Shown here piece by piece: positions 33,624 to 42,704 of a stretch of DNA of 64,000 nucleotides (the first letter of the stretch is position 1; every line of letters starts with the position of its first letter). Under the pieces are notes generated by a model. That model was not told the DNA's origin. It saw nothing but the letters and a program-made list of their open reading frames with translations, and did not search any database. Location: positions 1-64,000 of the forward strand of contig NZ_LMAK01000045.1 of the NCBI RefSeq assembly GCF_001439665.1, read 5' to 3'. A program made the translations under genes and the position numbers. This stretch comes from Formosa algae (GTDB lineage: Bacteria; Bacteroidota; Bacteroidia; Flavobacteriales; Flavobacteriaceae).

Positions 33624-34859
33624 ATGCATAGACCTATATACACACGTTATCTACTAATAGTCATGTGTTTATTCAGTGTAACCATGGTGTCACAATCTTT
33701 TATTCGTTTAGATACTATGCAATTAGCGGCTGCTAAACAACAAATTATTGAGGGCACGGCTTCACCACAAACATTAGAGGCTTATTCCAAACTTTTACAA
33801 CAAGCCAGCAGCGTATTAAAACAAGATAATCCTACTGTTATGGATAAAAGTATTGTACCGCCCTCGGGAGATAAGCATGATTATTTAAGTATTAGCCGCT
33901 ATTGGTGGCCAGATCCAAAACGTCAAGATGGATTGTCTTGGATTCGCTTAGACGGACAAACAAATCCAGAGACTCAAACTGAAGCGGTAGACAGAAAGCG
34001 CTTGGCATTAATGGGAAGAGGCGTTTATGTTTTAAGTTTAGCGTATTATTTTACTGAAGATGAAACTTATGCTACTAAAGCCATAAGTATGTTAGATACG
34101 TGGTTTATAAATCCTGAGACACTTATGAATCCGCATTTAAAATTCGGACAAAGTATTCCAGGACATCCCAACACAAGACCTTTTGGGATTTTAGATGGTC
34201 GATCTATCGTTCAGTTTATTCCAGATGCTCTACAACTGATTGCTACATCTACACAATGGACAATCAATAAACAGACTAAAATGACAGCATGGTTATCTGC
34301 TTATTTAGCATGGTTAATAGAGAGTCCGTTGGGGATTAAAGGTAGTCAGCTTACCAATAATCACGGTTCTTGGTATAAATTTCAGGTGACGGCTTTAGCG
34401 ATGTATTTAGGACAAACGGACTTAGCAAAACAAACTATTGTAGTTACTGAACACAGCCTAGAAAACATGTTAACTGCTGAAGGCGGACAAATACATGAAT
34501 TGGAAAGAACACGCTCTTTCTTTTACAGTTGTTTTAACCTTGAAGCTTTAACAAGCATTGCCAAAATTGGAGATGATGTAGACATGAATATGTGGAATTA
34601 TAAGACTGAAAATAATAAGAGTTTATCCTTAGCTTTACAGTATTTAGCGCATGTAGTAAATGGTGCTGAATGGAAGCACGATACTTTAAAAACAGTTAAT
34701 AAGACAGATTTACTACCTATAGTTGCTGCGTTTTTCGACACTTACAAGACTGAAGATTATCGTACACTTTTACGTTCTATTTTAGCAGAAGTTGATAAAG
34801 ATTCTAGAGATGCAAATAGTCAAGAGTTTTGGTTGTTCCATCCCGATTTTAAAATTTAA
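33624..34859 (+). CDS. Alginate-lyase-family protein, PL38-like polysaccharide lyase
   Basis: A 411-residue secreted enzyme with an N-terminal signal (hydrophobic residues 9-22, cleavage near SQS). Diagnostic strings for the PF05426-type (alpha/alpha)6 barrel are SISRYWWPDPKRQDGLSWIR (about 92-111), LTNNHGSWYKFQVTAL (about 245-260, with catalytic-type His and Tyr), and ELERTRSFFYSCFNLEAL. The WWPDP-DG-PYIRRDG form points to CAZy family PL38 rather than PL5. It probably cleaves a uronic-acid polymer such as glucuronan or alginate by beta-elimination. No SusC/D genes adjoin, so it is outside a visible utilisation locus. Confidence 0.85.
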   Translation: MHRPIYTRYLLIVMCLFSVTMVSQSFIRLDTMQLAAAKQQIIEGTASPQTLEAYSKLLQQASSVLKQDNPTVMDKSIVPPSGDKHDYLSISRYWWPDPKRQDGLSWIRLDGQTNPETQTEAVDRKRLALMGRGVYVLSLAYYFTEDETYATKAISMLDTWFINPETLMNPHLKFGQSIPGHPNTRPFGILDGRSIVQFIPDALQLIATSTQWTINKQTKMTAWLSAYLAWLIESPLGIKGSQLTNNHGSWYKFQVTALAMYLGQTDLAKQTIVVTEHSLENMLTAEGGQIHELERTRSFFYSCFNLEALTSIAKIGDDVDMNMWNYKTENNKSLSLALQYLAHVVNGAEWKHDTLKTVNKTDLLPIVAAFFDTYKTEDYRTLLRSILAEVDKDSRDANSQEFWLFHPDFKI

Positions 34860-34890
34860 TTTACTTTTAAAATTCTTAAAATAGTACACA

Positions 34891-34930
34891 TAAAAAACGC
34901 CCATCTTAAATTAAGATGGGCGTTGTATTT
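34891..34930. terminator. Bidirectional terminator
   Basis: AACGCCCATCTTAA, loop ATT, AAGATGGGCGTT with A-run on the left and T-rich sequence on the right, between the convergent lyase and FKBP genes. Confidence 0.9.
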
Positions 34931-34947
34931 TATATAAAAATGTGAAT

Positions 34948-35775
34948 TTAATTCACCGCCACTAATTCAATATCAAATATAAGTACTGCACCTCCAGGAA
35001 TGGTACCAGATCCATAACGTCCATAAGCTAGATCTGAAGGTATTAATAATGTCCCACTTCCTCCTTCATTAAAATACGATAATCCTTCTTGCCAACCTTC
35101 AATCACATTATCTAAATAAAAAGATGACCCATCTGAATTTTCTTCAAACACCTCGCCATCTGAATAATAGCCTTTATAATTAACCGTTACATAAGATGTT
35201 TCTGTAGGTTGTGCTCCTGTACCTTGCTCATCTATCACATAATACAACCCAGAATCTGTAGACTGTGCATCCAAGTCATTTTCTGCGATATAGTTTAAAA
35301 TTTCTGCTTCATTTTCTGCAGCATAATCAATAATTTCAATATCAAATACTAATACAGAACCACCAGGAATAGAATTATAATCAGAGCTTCCGTAAGCTAA
35401 ATGTGAAGGGATAATAAGTTGTCCCACACCACCTTCGTTAAAGTACGGTAAACCTTCTTGCCAACCTTCAATCACATATTGTAAATAAAAAGAAATGGCT
35501 TCATCTTCAGACGAATCAAATATAGTTCCATCAGTATATCGTCCAACATATTTTACTGTAACATCTGATGTTGACGTAATTGCAGCACCATCTCCTTGTT
35601 CATCTATTACGTAATACAACCCAGAACCGGTTGCTACAGCATCTAAATTATAAGCTGATATGTAACTTAATATTTCTTGTTCGTTCTCTGCTGTATAATC
35701 TTTAGATGACACGAGGTCGTCTGAACTACATGACACAAAAAGCACTACAAAAAGTGCCATACATACTGATTTCAT
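34948..35775 (-). CDS. Tandem FKBP-type peptidyl-prolyl isomerase lipoprotein
   Basis: A 275-residue lipoprotein (signal ends LFVVLFVSC with lipobox Cys16) containing two FKBP units of about 125 residues each. The first spans about residues 25-150 and the second about 152-275. Both have the same order: a helical lead-in (AENEQEILSYISAYNLDA and AENEAEILNYIAENDLDA), VTVKYVGRYTDG or VTVNYKGYYSDG, VIEGWQEGL, IPSHLAYG or IPSDLAYG, and the IPGG-LVFDIE end. It should assist folding of exported proteins at the cell envelope. The near-identity of the halves indicates a recent internal duplication. Confidence 0.93.
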   Translation of the reverse strand: MKSVCMALFVVLFVSCSSDDLVSSKDYTAENEQEILSYISAYNLDAVATGSGLYYVIDEQGDGAAITSTSDVTVKYVGRYTDGTIFDSSEDEAISFYLQYVIEGWQEGLPYFNEGGVGQLIIPSHLAYGSSDYNSIPGGSVLVFDIEIIDYAAENEAEILNYIAENDLDAQSTDSGLYYVIDEQGTGAQPTETSYVTVNYKGYYSDGEVFEENSDGSSFYLDNVIEGWQEGLSYFNEGGSGTLLIPSDLAYGRYGSGTIPGGAVLIFDIELVAVN

Positions 35776-35981
35776 ATACTATTCATTTTTTATTTTATAA
35801 AAACAAAAATATATAAATGCTGTAGCTAGCCATTAGAAAAACTGTTAAAAATTTAACTATTTTTTAATTTAAAAAGTGTAAAAATTAATAATGATTACCT
35901 GTACAAATTTCATTTTTATAAATTTTTTATTCCTCTGTCCATAAAAGAGAAAAGTAAAGCGTAATAAAATGTCTAAAAAAC

Positions 35982-35989
35982 TATATTTG
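35982..35989 (+). promoter_or_regulatory. -7 box immediately before the EamA gene
   Basis: TATATTTG matches the Bacteroidota -7 consensus exactly and ends 5 bp before the ATG at 35995. Transcription would start at or next to the first codon, so the mRNA is probably leaderless or starts at the ATG at 36001. No TTG -33 element is evident. Confidence 0.5.
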
Positions 35990-35994
35990 CGCCC

Positions 35995-36894
35995 ATGTGG
36001 ATGTATTTAGGCTTATTATCGGCCGTATTTTTAGGATTACATAATTTATGTAAAAAACACGCGGTTCAAGGAAACGAAGTTTTTCCAGTGTTATTAGGGA
36101 CCATTTCTTCTGGATTTTTACTGTTGCTTCCCTTCTATTTAGGATCTCAATATAATCCAGATTACATGAAATCTTTAGGATTTTATATCGAGTCTATTCC
36201 CTTGCAAAAGCATGGTTTTATTTTTATAAAATCGGGCATTATGGCTGCATCGTGGGTGTTAGCTTATCAAGCTTTAAAACATTTACCCATTACCATTGTT
36301 ACACCAATCCGGTCTGCAGGTCCCTTTTTTACTTTTATTGGAGCTATTTTTATTTATCAAGAACGCCCAAATCCATATCAATGGATAGGATTTTTTTTAA
36401 TTATTGGCTCTGTTATTTTATATTCTAAAATCGGTAAAAAAGAAGGTATTGTTTTTACACGTAACAAATGGATATTCGCTATTATTACAGCAACTTTCTT
36501 GGGTGCTTCTAGCGGTTTATACGATAAATTTCTAATTCAAACTTTAACGCTAAATCCGCAAACACTTCAATTTTGGTTTTGTTTTTACACGGTTGCTATA
36601 TTGTTGGTAATTTTAAGCATTAACTGGTTTCCATATGCTGAAAAAAGACAAGCTTTTAAATTTCGTTGGTCTATTCCGGCTGTTGGAGTTTTACTACAAA
36701 CAGCAGATTATTTTTATTTTAAAGCCTTACAAGATCCCGAAGCTTTAATTATGCTATTATCGGCCATTAAAAGAAGTCAGATTATTATAGCAGTTGTTAT
36801 TGGAGGTCTAATATTTAGAGAGCAAAACAAACGTAAAAAATTAGTGCCTTTAGCAGGTATTCTAATCGGCGTATTTCTAATTCTATATTCTTAA
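35995..36894 (+). CDS. EamA/DMT family transporter
   Basis: A 299-residue membrane protein with ten hydrophobic segments arranged as two EamA five-helix repeats (first half ends near VILYSKIGKK at residue 140, second half ends at the C-terminal GILIGVFLILYS). TPIRSAGPFFTFIGAIFIYQ and SAIKRSQIIIAVVIGGLIF are the paired EamA signatures. The direction (import or export) and substrate of drug/metabolite transporters cannot be read from sequence. The start may be the ATG at 35995 or at 36001. Confidence 0.87.
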   Translation: MWMYLGLLSAVFLGLHNLCKKHAVQGNEVFPVLLGTISSGFLLLLPFYLGSQYNPDYMKSLGFYIESIPLQKHGFIFIKSGIMAASWVLAYQALKHLPITIVTPIRSAGPFFTFIGAIFIYQERPNPYQWIGFFLIIGSVILYSKIGKKEGIVFTRNKWIFAIITATFLGASSGLYDKFLIQTLTLNPQTLQFWFCFYTVAILLVILSINWFPYAEKRQAFKFRWSIPAVGVLLQTADYFYFKALQDPEALIMLLSAIKRSQIIIAVVIGGLIFREQNKRKKLVPLAGILIGVFLILYS

Positions 36895-36907
36895 TGGTGA
36901 ACCATAA

Positions 36908-36940
36908 AAAAACCAGCTATAATTTCTTATAACTGGCTTA
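36908..36940. terminator. Terminator between convergent EamA and CotH genes
   Basis: AACCAGCTATAA, loop TTTC, TTATAACTGGCTT with an A-run before it. One mismatch is present in the stem. It lies 14 bp after the EamA stop. Confidence 0.78.
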
Positions 36941-36976
36941 AAATTAAGAACCAACTTAAAAGGACTTAAAAAAAAA

Positions 36977-38389
36977 CTATTTACTTAAATATGAACTCGC
37001 TACTGAAGCACGTTGCACTACATGACTGTTTAATGCATTAACTGCAACTTGAAAATCTGAACTAGAATCTAGAAAGGTATATCCGTCCATTTCTGCTGTA
37101 GCATAAGGTTCTATTAGTGATGAATATGTTGAATATTTAGATTGCATGGTATTTACATTAAAATAAGTATCTATAGTATCTTGTACATAAGTATCATATT
37201 GTGCTTTGTAGGTGTCATCTGCATATAAATAACCTATTAATGGCCAATTTGAGGTACTAACATCTGAAAAATCTATAGCCACTGCTCCTTGCCCATTCCC
37301 GTCTTTTAAAGCTTCATTATTATCCCAAGGAATCCATGATAAGCGTTCGGTATCGGGATTATTATACAGAAAGTAATTATGTGTCATTCTTCCATAGGTA
37401 TCCCAATTCTGAATCACCGTATTTACAGCTAAATATTTTAAAAATGTATCGGTATCAAATACTGTTTCTAATTCGTCTCGCCAGGCTTCCGGATCTGTTG
37501 TTCTGTTATCGGCGTGTAAAGCTGTAAACAAATCTTCAATATCTGTATAATCGGCATCATCTTCATTGGTTTTCTTTACAAACACATCTTCTGTAAATGT
37601 TCCTAGAGCAAAACTAGCACCATCACCGTCTGGCTTGTAAAGGTTTCCATCATTATCAGAAAATTGAGTATCTATAACGGTATCATCAACTTCTTCAACC
37701 AAAGTATAAACTCCAAAATATTCTGGACCGTCACCATGATCAACATAAACCGTGTAAAATGCTGTATGCGATACCGCTAAACCCGCGTCTCTAAAAACAT
37801 CTGATGCTACTTTTTCACGTAACATTGATTTGTCATCGTAATTGTTTTTCAGGCTTAATTTTTTAAATCCGTAAAACCGCTGGTTGTCTATTTGCGGATA
37901 ATCGTCTTCAAATTCATCAAAATCTAATTTAAAAGATAGTTTTAAAATACCTGCCGACCAGCTAGACTGTAAACTTGAATTACCTTTAAAACGAATGCCT
38001 ACGCGATACCATTCTATACCATTATAAAACACCTCTCCAGGTACAAAAACTGGATCTTCATCAGAATCACTCAAACTAGAATTACTATGTGAACCAAATG
38101 TACCATACAAACTTGTCATATTTTCCAGCATGCTATTCCAACGGTCTTCAGAAATTACAAGATCCAAACGTTTTACAGCTTCATCTTCAAAAACTTCATC
38201 AAAATCTGGATCGGCATCTTTACTATGTGTGGCCTCGGTCCAATCTGTCGCTTCAAAATCGGTGTCGTCAATTACTATTTCAATACTATCATCCGCCTCT
38301 AAATCATCAGATGATGTACTATCATCTGAACAAGAATTCATAAAAACCAATTGCATGGCTATGAAACATGTAATCGTTATTTTTCTCAT
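36977..38389 (-). CDS. CotH kinase family lipoprotein
   Basis: A 470-residue lipoprotein: signal MRKITITCFIAMQLVFMNSC with lipobox Cys20, then a Ser/Asp-rich linker (SDDSTSSDDLEADDSIEIVI). The CotH domain is recognised by VRIKG-like YRVGIRFKGNSS, KLSLKNNYDDKSMLREKVAS, NWDTYGRMTHNYFLYNNP (about 326-343) and WIPWDNNEAL (about 350-359), which correspond to the catalytic-loop and metal-binding blocks of the spore-coat protein kinase CotH. The final Asp of the second block appears as Asn (DNN instead of DxD), so activity is uncertain. Located at the outer membrane surface or periplasm. Substrate unknown. Confidence 0.87.
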   Translation of the reverse strand: MRKITITCFIAMQLVFMNSCSDDSTSSDDLEADDSIEIVIDDTDFEATDWTEATHSKDADPDFDEVFEDEAVKRLDLVISEDRWNSMLENMTSLYGTFGSHSNSSLSDSDEDPVFVPGEVFYNGIEWYRVGIRFKGNSSLQSSWSAGILKLSFKLDFDEFEDDYPQIDNQRFYGFKKLSLKNNYDDKSMLREKVASDVFRDAGLAVSHTAFYTVYVDHGDGPEYFGVYTLVEEVDDTVIDTQFSDNDGNLYKPDGDGASFALGTFTEDVFVKKTNEDDADYTDIEDLFTALHADNRTTDPEAWRDELETVFDTDTFLKYLAVNTVIQNWDTYGRMTHNYFLYNNPDTERLSWIPWDNNEALKDGNGQGAVAIDFSDVSTSNWPLIGYLYADDTYKAQYDTYVQDTIDTYFNVNTMQSKYSTYSSLIEPYATAEMDGYTFLDSSSDFQVAVNALNSHVVQRASVASSYLSK

Positions 38390-38562
38390 TCGGAAAATTA
38401 AAGTTTGTCGTCAGGCAAATCTCAACATTTTAATCCAGTAAAAATCGAACATTAAGCGGAGTACATTATCTTTTAAGTGAATGCCCATAATTACACTTTA
38501 AACGGTAAAAATGGAAATACAATGGGGACTGATCATTCTTATAAACGACTGGAAATAATACT

Positions 38563-39561
38563 TTAATTACCTTGAATACGCAACCAAAGATCTGATATTA
38601 AATGCTTAGCATCAGCTCTGTTCTTTGGTGTTTCAATAAAATTGATGTTGTGATCTGCGTTGGTTTTAATTTCGTATTGAAACACAAAGTTTTCTGCATG
38701 AGGTTCCATGCTTAAAGTACCAAATCGTAAATCATTGAAATACAACGTTTCATTATGTTTTGAAATGGTAAACCAACCTTTAGAAATAGCAATCATGCGT
38801 TGCAATTTATCATTCTCTTTAAAAGAATCTATATATTCATGATGCTTAGGATAGCTTGTAAACGAGATGGGTTGGCTATCAAAAAACGAATAATGACCGA
38901 CTAAATATGCCGCTTCGGTATCTACATTTGCCGTCCATAGAATTGTATTTAATGGCGACGGACGTGTGTCTAAATCTGAATACGTTATACCTTGATCTTG
39001 TAAAGCCGATTCAAATTTTGAAAAAGCAATACCTTTTAAAAGCACGGTTATTACTAAATAACTTGAACTTAAAATGAGTCCCCATTTATTATAAACGCGT
39101 CGTTTTTTAGCTGCTTTATTTTGACGCATCGCTAAGATTACACAAATTATAAACGGTATTGTGTATAGCGGATCGATAACGAAAATAGTTTTATAAGCCA
39201 CTCGCAAATCTAAAGGCCAAAATAATTGTGTTCCCCAAGTGGTATGCGCATCTAACAACGGATGTGTAATGAAGGCCCAAAAGAATAACCAAGACCAACC
39301 TTTTATGTCTTTATAGCGTTCGAATCTGGAAACAAGCCATCCAAAAATAGGAGCAAAAATGATAGAAAACAGTATAGAATGTGTAAACCCTCTATGAATT
39401 TCAAGCGCCGTAACTGTATCGGTTACATGAGAAGCCAGCACGTCTAAATCTGGTATAGTACCGGCAATCGCACCATATAACATGGCTTTGTTTCCAACTT
39501 TTTTACCTAAAACAGCTTCGCCAACTGCAGCGCCTAAAACAATTTGTGTAAGTGAATCCAT
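38563..39561 (-). CDS. Membrane-bound metal-dependent hydrolase (YdjM/PF04307)
   Basis: A 332-residue membrane protein. The N-terminus MDSLTQIVLGAAVGEAVLGK, the metal-site strings GTIPDLDVL and HRGFTHSILF, and the later ITHPLLDAHTTWGTQLFWPL are diagnostic of YdjM-type inner-membrane metal hydrolases. Four to five transmembrane helices are seen in the first ~175 residues, followed by a soluble C-terminal domain. Substrate unknown; homologues are linked to SOS or phospholipid metabolism only loosely. Confidence 0.9.
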   Translation of the reverse strand: MDSLTQIVLGAAVGEAVLGKKVGNKAMLYGAIAGTIPDLDVLASHVTDTVTALEIHRGFTHSILFSIIFAPIFGWLVSRFERYKDIKGWSWLFFWAFITHPLLDAHTTWGTQLFWPLDLRVAYKTIFVIDPLYTIPFIICVILAMRQNKAAKKRRVYNKWGLILSSSYLVITVLLKGIAFSKFESALQDQGITYSDLDTRPSPLNTILWTANVDTEAAYLVGHYSFFDSQPISFTSYPKHHEYIDSFKENDKLQRMIAISKGWFTISKHNETLYFNDLRFGTLSMEPHAENFVFQYEIKTNADHNINFIETPKNRADAKHLISDLWLRIQGN

Positions 39562-39658
39562 AAGTACTTACAAACATACTTGAAGTTATGCATATCACCG
39601 CTATTAATTATTCAAATAATTAACTCAATAAAAAGCCTTAAGGTTTTAACTGCCGTGT

Positions 39659-39913
39659 TTATTCTATAGAATACACTTTCTTCTGAAAACACACAAATCC
39701 AATAATGTTCATTAAAATTAAGGCATAACCAAAATAGATTAACACGTATAAAAATGGAATGCTTGCACTATCTATAATAAAAACCATTACGAGTACAATT
39801 GTGATCCATAATTGATTGATCCAGAACGCATATTGTGTGAGTTTATAAACACCGTATAATAATCCCATACCTAAAAGGATACCTAAAGTATATATTTCTA
39901 CTATGCTTTCCAT
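39659..39913 (-). CDS. Small three-helix membrane protein
   Basis: An 84-residue protein when started at MESIVEIYTLG (ATG ending at 39913); an ATG three codons earlier is equally possible. Three hydrophobic segments occupy almost all of it (about residues 7-22, 32-47, 51-73), ending in the basic tail FQKKVYSIE. No family recognised. It is 97 bp downstream-side of the YdjM gene on the same strand but does not overlap it. Confidence 0.6.
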   Translation of the reverse strand: MESIVEIYTLGILLGMGLLYGVYKLTQYAFWINQLWITIVLVMVFIIDSASIPFLYVLIYFGYALILMNIIGFVCFQKKVYSIE

Positions 39914-40158
39914 ATTAATCATTTGAGTTATTAACTATTAATGAATCAAATGAAATTTTAAAACGGTGATCGTGAACAATTAAATGAGATTTCTTAATCA
40001 TAATAAGGTTGGTTTGGTGAGTTTAGAAAATAATAGCGAAAACATAAAATCCATTAGGACTTTCTTGTCTCTTTTCAAATGTGATTAAGTTTTATAATAA
40101 ATCCAAAATTTACAAAGGTAGTCAGCGAGTAGTTTTATATAAAAGGATAAAAATTAAG

Positions 40159-40175
40159 CACTACCCACCGGGTAG
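40159..40175. promoter_or_regulatory. Perfect palindrome ACTACCC-ACC-GGGTAGT
   Basis: A GC-rich 7-bp inverted repeat with a 3-bp spacer in otherwise very AT-rich DNA, about 170 bp upstream of the promoter of the TPR-LuxR gene. No T-run follows, so it is not a terminator. It has the form of a dimeric activator or repressor site; autoregulation by the LuxR-type protein is possible. Confidence 0.5.
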
Positions 40176-40342
40176 TCACGCCTTATAAACCTAATAATCA
40201 ACAACTTAAAATGTTTGTGATTTAAGCTCTTCATTCGGACATAAACCTATACGATTAAAATTCTATTCTTCAGAATATGAGTATATGTATTAAAAGTTAA
40301 AAAAAACAAAAATTTTACGCTATTTATCTAAACCATAAATGG

Positions 40343-40371
40343 TTGTGATTAAAAAAAACGTCCTATATTTG
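40343..40371 (+). promoter_or_regulatory. Bacteroidota promoter (TTG-N18-TATATTTG)
   Basis: TTG at 40343-40345 and TATATTTG at 40364-40371 are separated by 18 bp, a full match to the flavobacterial housekeeping promoter. The -7 box ends 26 bp before the TTG start codon at 40398. Confidence 0.75.
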
Positions 40372-40397
40372 TCCTAATTAGACCTAAATCATTCATC

Positions 40398-41606
40398 TTG
40401 TCTCGTAAAATCTTGCATGTCCTTTTTCTTTTAACCTTCATTTTATGCAGAGGTAATGCTCCTATTGATGTCATTCAAGATGAGAAGCCTACAGTAGTGG
40501 ATAATACAGCATTTGAAAACTCTATTAAGCGACAAGAACGAATTATTCATAATCCAGATTCTAAACCATATGCTATATGCAGAGCATATTATGAGAAATA
40601 CCTTATTTATAAAGATTTATTCAACTACGATCAAGCTATAGAAAATTTAGATTTAGCGCTAGAGGCTGGACTGAAAACAGATAGAAAAGAAGAGATTGTT
40701 GCACAATATAAACTTGAAAAGTTATTGGTTTATTTTGATTTGTTGGAATATGAAAAAGTATCAGAATTAATATCTCAAATTTCAGACGATGATGTTAAGT
40801 ATTTTAGACCAAGATCACTGTCTTTTTATTGGTTGGTTCTAGCACGTATGGAGATTCGCAAGGGAAATACCAATGAGGCTGATGTATACTTAAATGAAGC
40901 TTTGGCAACCTTAATAGAAAATGAGCCGCATCAAGTTCCTCTAGTATACCGTAAAAAAATAGAATTATATAAAAGTTTAGGGCAACACGATAAAGTAATA
41001 GAAAGTTTTGAAACGGGATTGGCCTATGCCAAAAAACATCAAATAAGTGCTTATGAGCTTGGACTATATGATGACATGATTAATTATTATTCTGAAATGG
41101 GTGATTACAAAAACCCAAAATATATAGAAGCTGTACAACAGGTAAAAAAATTAGCTACTGCTCACGATGGAACAAATAGAAGTAGTAAGTTATTAAGAGT
41201 AGAAAAAGAGCTATTACAAAAGCGAAAACAACTTGAAGTAGAAAAAGAAAAACGTAATAGAAATCTATTAATTGCACTTATAGTGGCCCTTAGTATTGTG
41301 TTGCTTTTATTATGCTATTTTTATAAATGTGCAAAAGACAAACGTATACTCGCTGAACTTGAAACGAACAACATGCGTGATGAGCTTGAACGTGTTACAA
41401 AAGAACTAAACGAGTCTGGACAAACTAAATTAGACCTTAATGATTACAATCTAACCGAAAGACAACTTCAGATTATAGATTTAGTAAAACAAGGGAAATC
41501 TAACAAGGAAATTGGTGAAGATTTATTTATTTCTGTAAATACGGTAAAGTATCATCTAAAAATTATATACGAAGTTTTAAATATTAGTAACCGCTCAGAA
41601 CTATAA
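40398..41606 (+). CDS. TPR-containing LuxR-type membrane regulator
   Basis: A 402-residue protein with a TTG start at 40398, chosen because it begins the signal-like helix (ILHVLFLLTFILC). Residues about 60-290 form TPR-like helical pairs (YEKYLIYKDLFNYDQAIENL is a clear unit), which would lie in the periplasm. A transmembrane helix follows at about 293-311 (LLIALIVALSIVLLLLCYFY), then a short coiled coil and a C-terminal LuxR/GerE helix-turn-helix at about 345-402 (LTERQLQIIDLVKQGKSNKE, then FISVNTVKYHLKIIYEVL). This is the flavobacterial one-component layout linking an envelope sensor to DNA binding. Target genes unknown. Confidence 0.87.
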   Translation: MSRKILHVLFLLTFILCRGNAPIDVIQDEKPTVVDNTAFENSIKRQERIIHNPDSKPYAICRAYYEKYLIYKDLFNYDQAIENLDLALEAGLKTDRKEEIVAQYKLEKLLVYFDLLEYEKVSELISQISDDDVKYFRPRSLSFYWLVLARMEIRKGNTNEADVYLNEALATLIENEPHQVPLVYRKKIELYKSLGQHDKVIESFETGLAYAKKHQISAYELGLYDDMINYYSEMGDYKNPKYIEAVQQVKKLATAHDGTNRSSKLLRVEKELLQKRKQLEVEKEKRNRNLLIALIVALSIVLLLLCYFYKCAKDKRILAELETNNMRDELERVTKELNESGQTKLDLNDYNLTERQLQIIDLVKQGKSNKEIGEDLFISVNTVKYHLKIIYEVLNISNRSEL

Positions 41607-41775
41607 CTTCATTCTTCTTTACAATGACTTGGAAATTATAATTGATTTCTGAGTTAAGCGTTTATAAAAGTGAAAACCCAACCTTTAAATGCTATTAAAG
41701 ATTGGGAATTCTGGATTCAACAATTTATTAAAACTAAAAAACAACTCAAATTAAAATTCATTTGGATTTTATGCA

Positions 41776-42564
41776 CTACATGTGTGCATCGAACCAAAAA
41801 TCGATTACCACTGGTCCATTTTCATCACCATCCATAGGAGGTTGTTGATCTTGAGACTGACCACCACGACCACCGCCGCCTGATCCGCCGCCACCTCCAG
41901 GAGGTCCTCCACCGCTTCCACCTGGTCCACGTTGTTCGCTTCCAAAATCTTCGGTTCTATCTTCTGTACTCGATTTTTCCTGTTGTGCCGTTACAACACC
42001 TATTTTAAGTTTAGAAAAGTCTTGTTTGCTCTTTTCTTTAATTTTCTCTTTAGGTAAGGTTAATTGATAATTTAAAACACCATCTTCAACATTGTACGAA
42101 TATGTTGCTATAATTCCTAAACGGTTTAACAAGACATTAAAATAATCTGTATTATCATAACATAAAAACACAGCATCTTCAGAAAAATAATCATCTACAA
42201 GTGTTTTTATATCCTGACGCATTTGCATCACCTCTGCCTCGGTCTGAAAATCGTTTTCAGGCGCTGCTTCAGGTTTCTTTGCCATTTTTAGCGGCTCTTT
42301 CGGATAGGTTATAGCTACTTTTTTCTTCTCCTTCCCTTTCAGATCAAAATATACTGTAAGACCGTGATGTAAAATAGACTGTATTGTTCTTGGGTCTTCT
42401 GTACTTATATTTAAGGTAATATTGGTCTGACTATCTGTAACCTGGTATTCAATATTGTCATTAAAAACCGAAATGGTATCTAATAGAATAAGAGATTTCT
42501 CTGCATGTGCATATACAGAACCCATAGCACCAAACACCATGAGGACAAATATGATCGCTTTCAT
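41776..42564 (-). CDS. Exported protein with a glycine-rich C-terminal segment
   Basis: About 262 residues from the ATG ending at 42564 (MKAIIFVLMVFGAMGSVYAH, a clear signal peptide); the earlier in-frame ATG at 42624 would add an unrelated leader. The mature part has a mixed N-terminal region (residues 20-165), a charged middle and a Gly/Pro-rich stretch near the end (RGPGGSGGGPPGGGGGSGG), followed by DGDENGPVVIDFWFDAHM. It lies 140 bp past the LytTR regulator gene on the same strand and may be its target or co-transcribed. No family recognised. Confidence 0.7.
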   Translation of the reverse strand: MKAIIFVLMVFGAMGSVYAHAEKSLILLDTISVFNDNIEYQVTDSQTNITLNISTEDPRTIQSILHHGLTVYFDLKGKEKKKVAITYPKEPLKMAKKPEAAPENDFQTEAEVMQMRQDIKTLVDDYFSEDAVFLCYDNTDYFNVLLNRLGIIATYSYNVEDGVLNYQLTLPKEKIKEKSKQDFSKLKIGVVTAQQEKSSTEDRTEDFGSEQRGPGGSGGGPPGGGGGSGGGGRGGQSQDQQPPMDGDENGPVVIDFWFDAHM

Positions 42565-42704
42565 TATACAATGTGTTATTATTATAATATAAAAGTAATG
42601 GGCTTTGCTAAGGTGGGAAAACAATATATACTAATAGCAAGATTAAATCTATGAATTAGGCTATTGTAAAGATGAGGTTTTTGGACAATAGAAATATAAA
42701 CGTC

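Larger units (their letters stand above)
39914..40397. other. Intergenic region upstream of the TPR-LuxR regulator
   Basis: 484 bp AT-rich, with no gene recognised. It contains the 7-3-7 palindrome at 40159-40175 and the promoter at 40343-40371. The stretch GTTATTAACTATTAATGAATC near 39930 is the start region of the minus-strand small gene. Confidence 0.5.
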
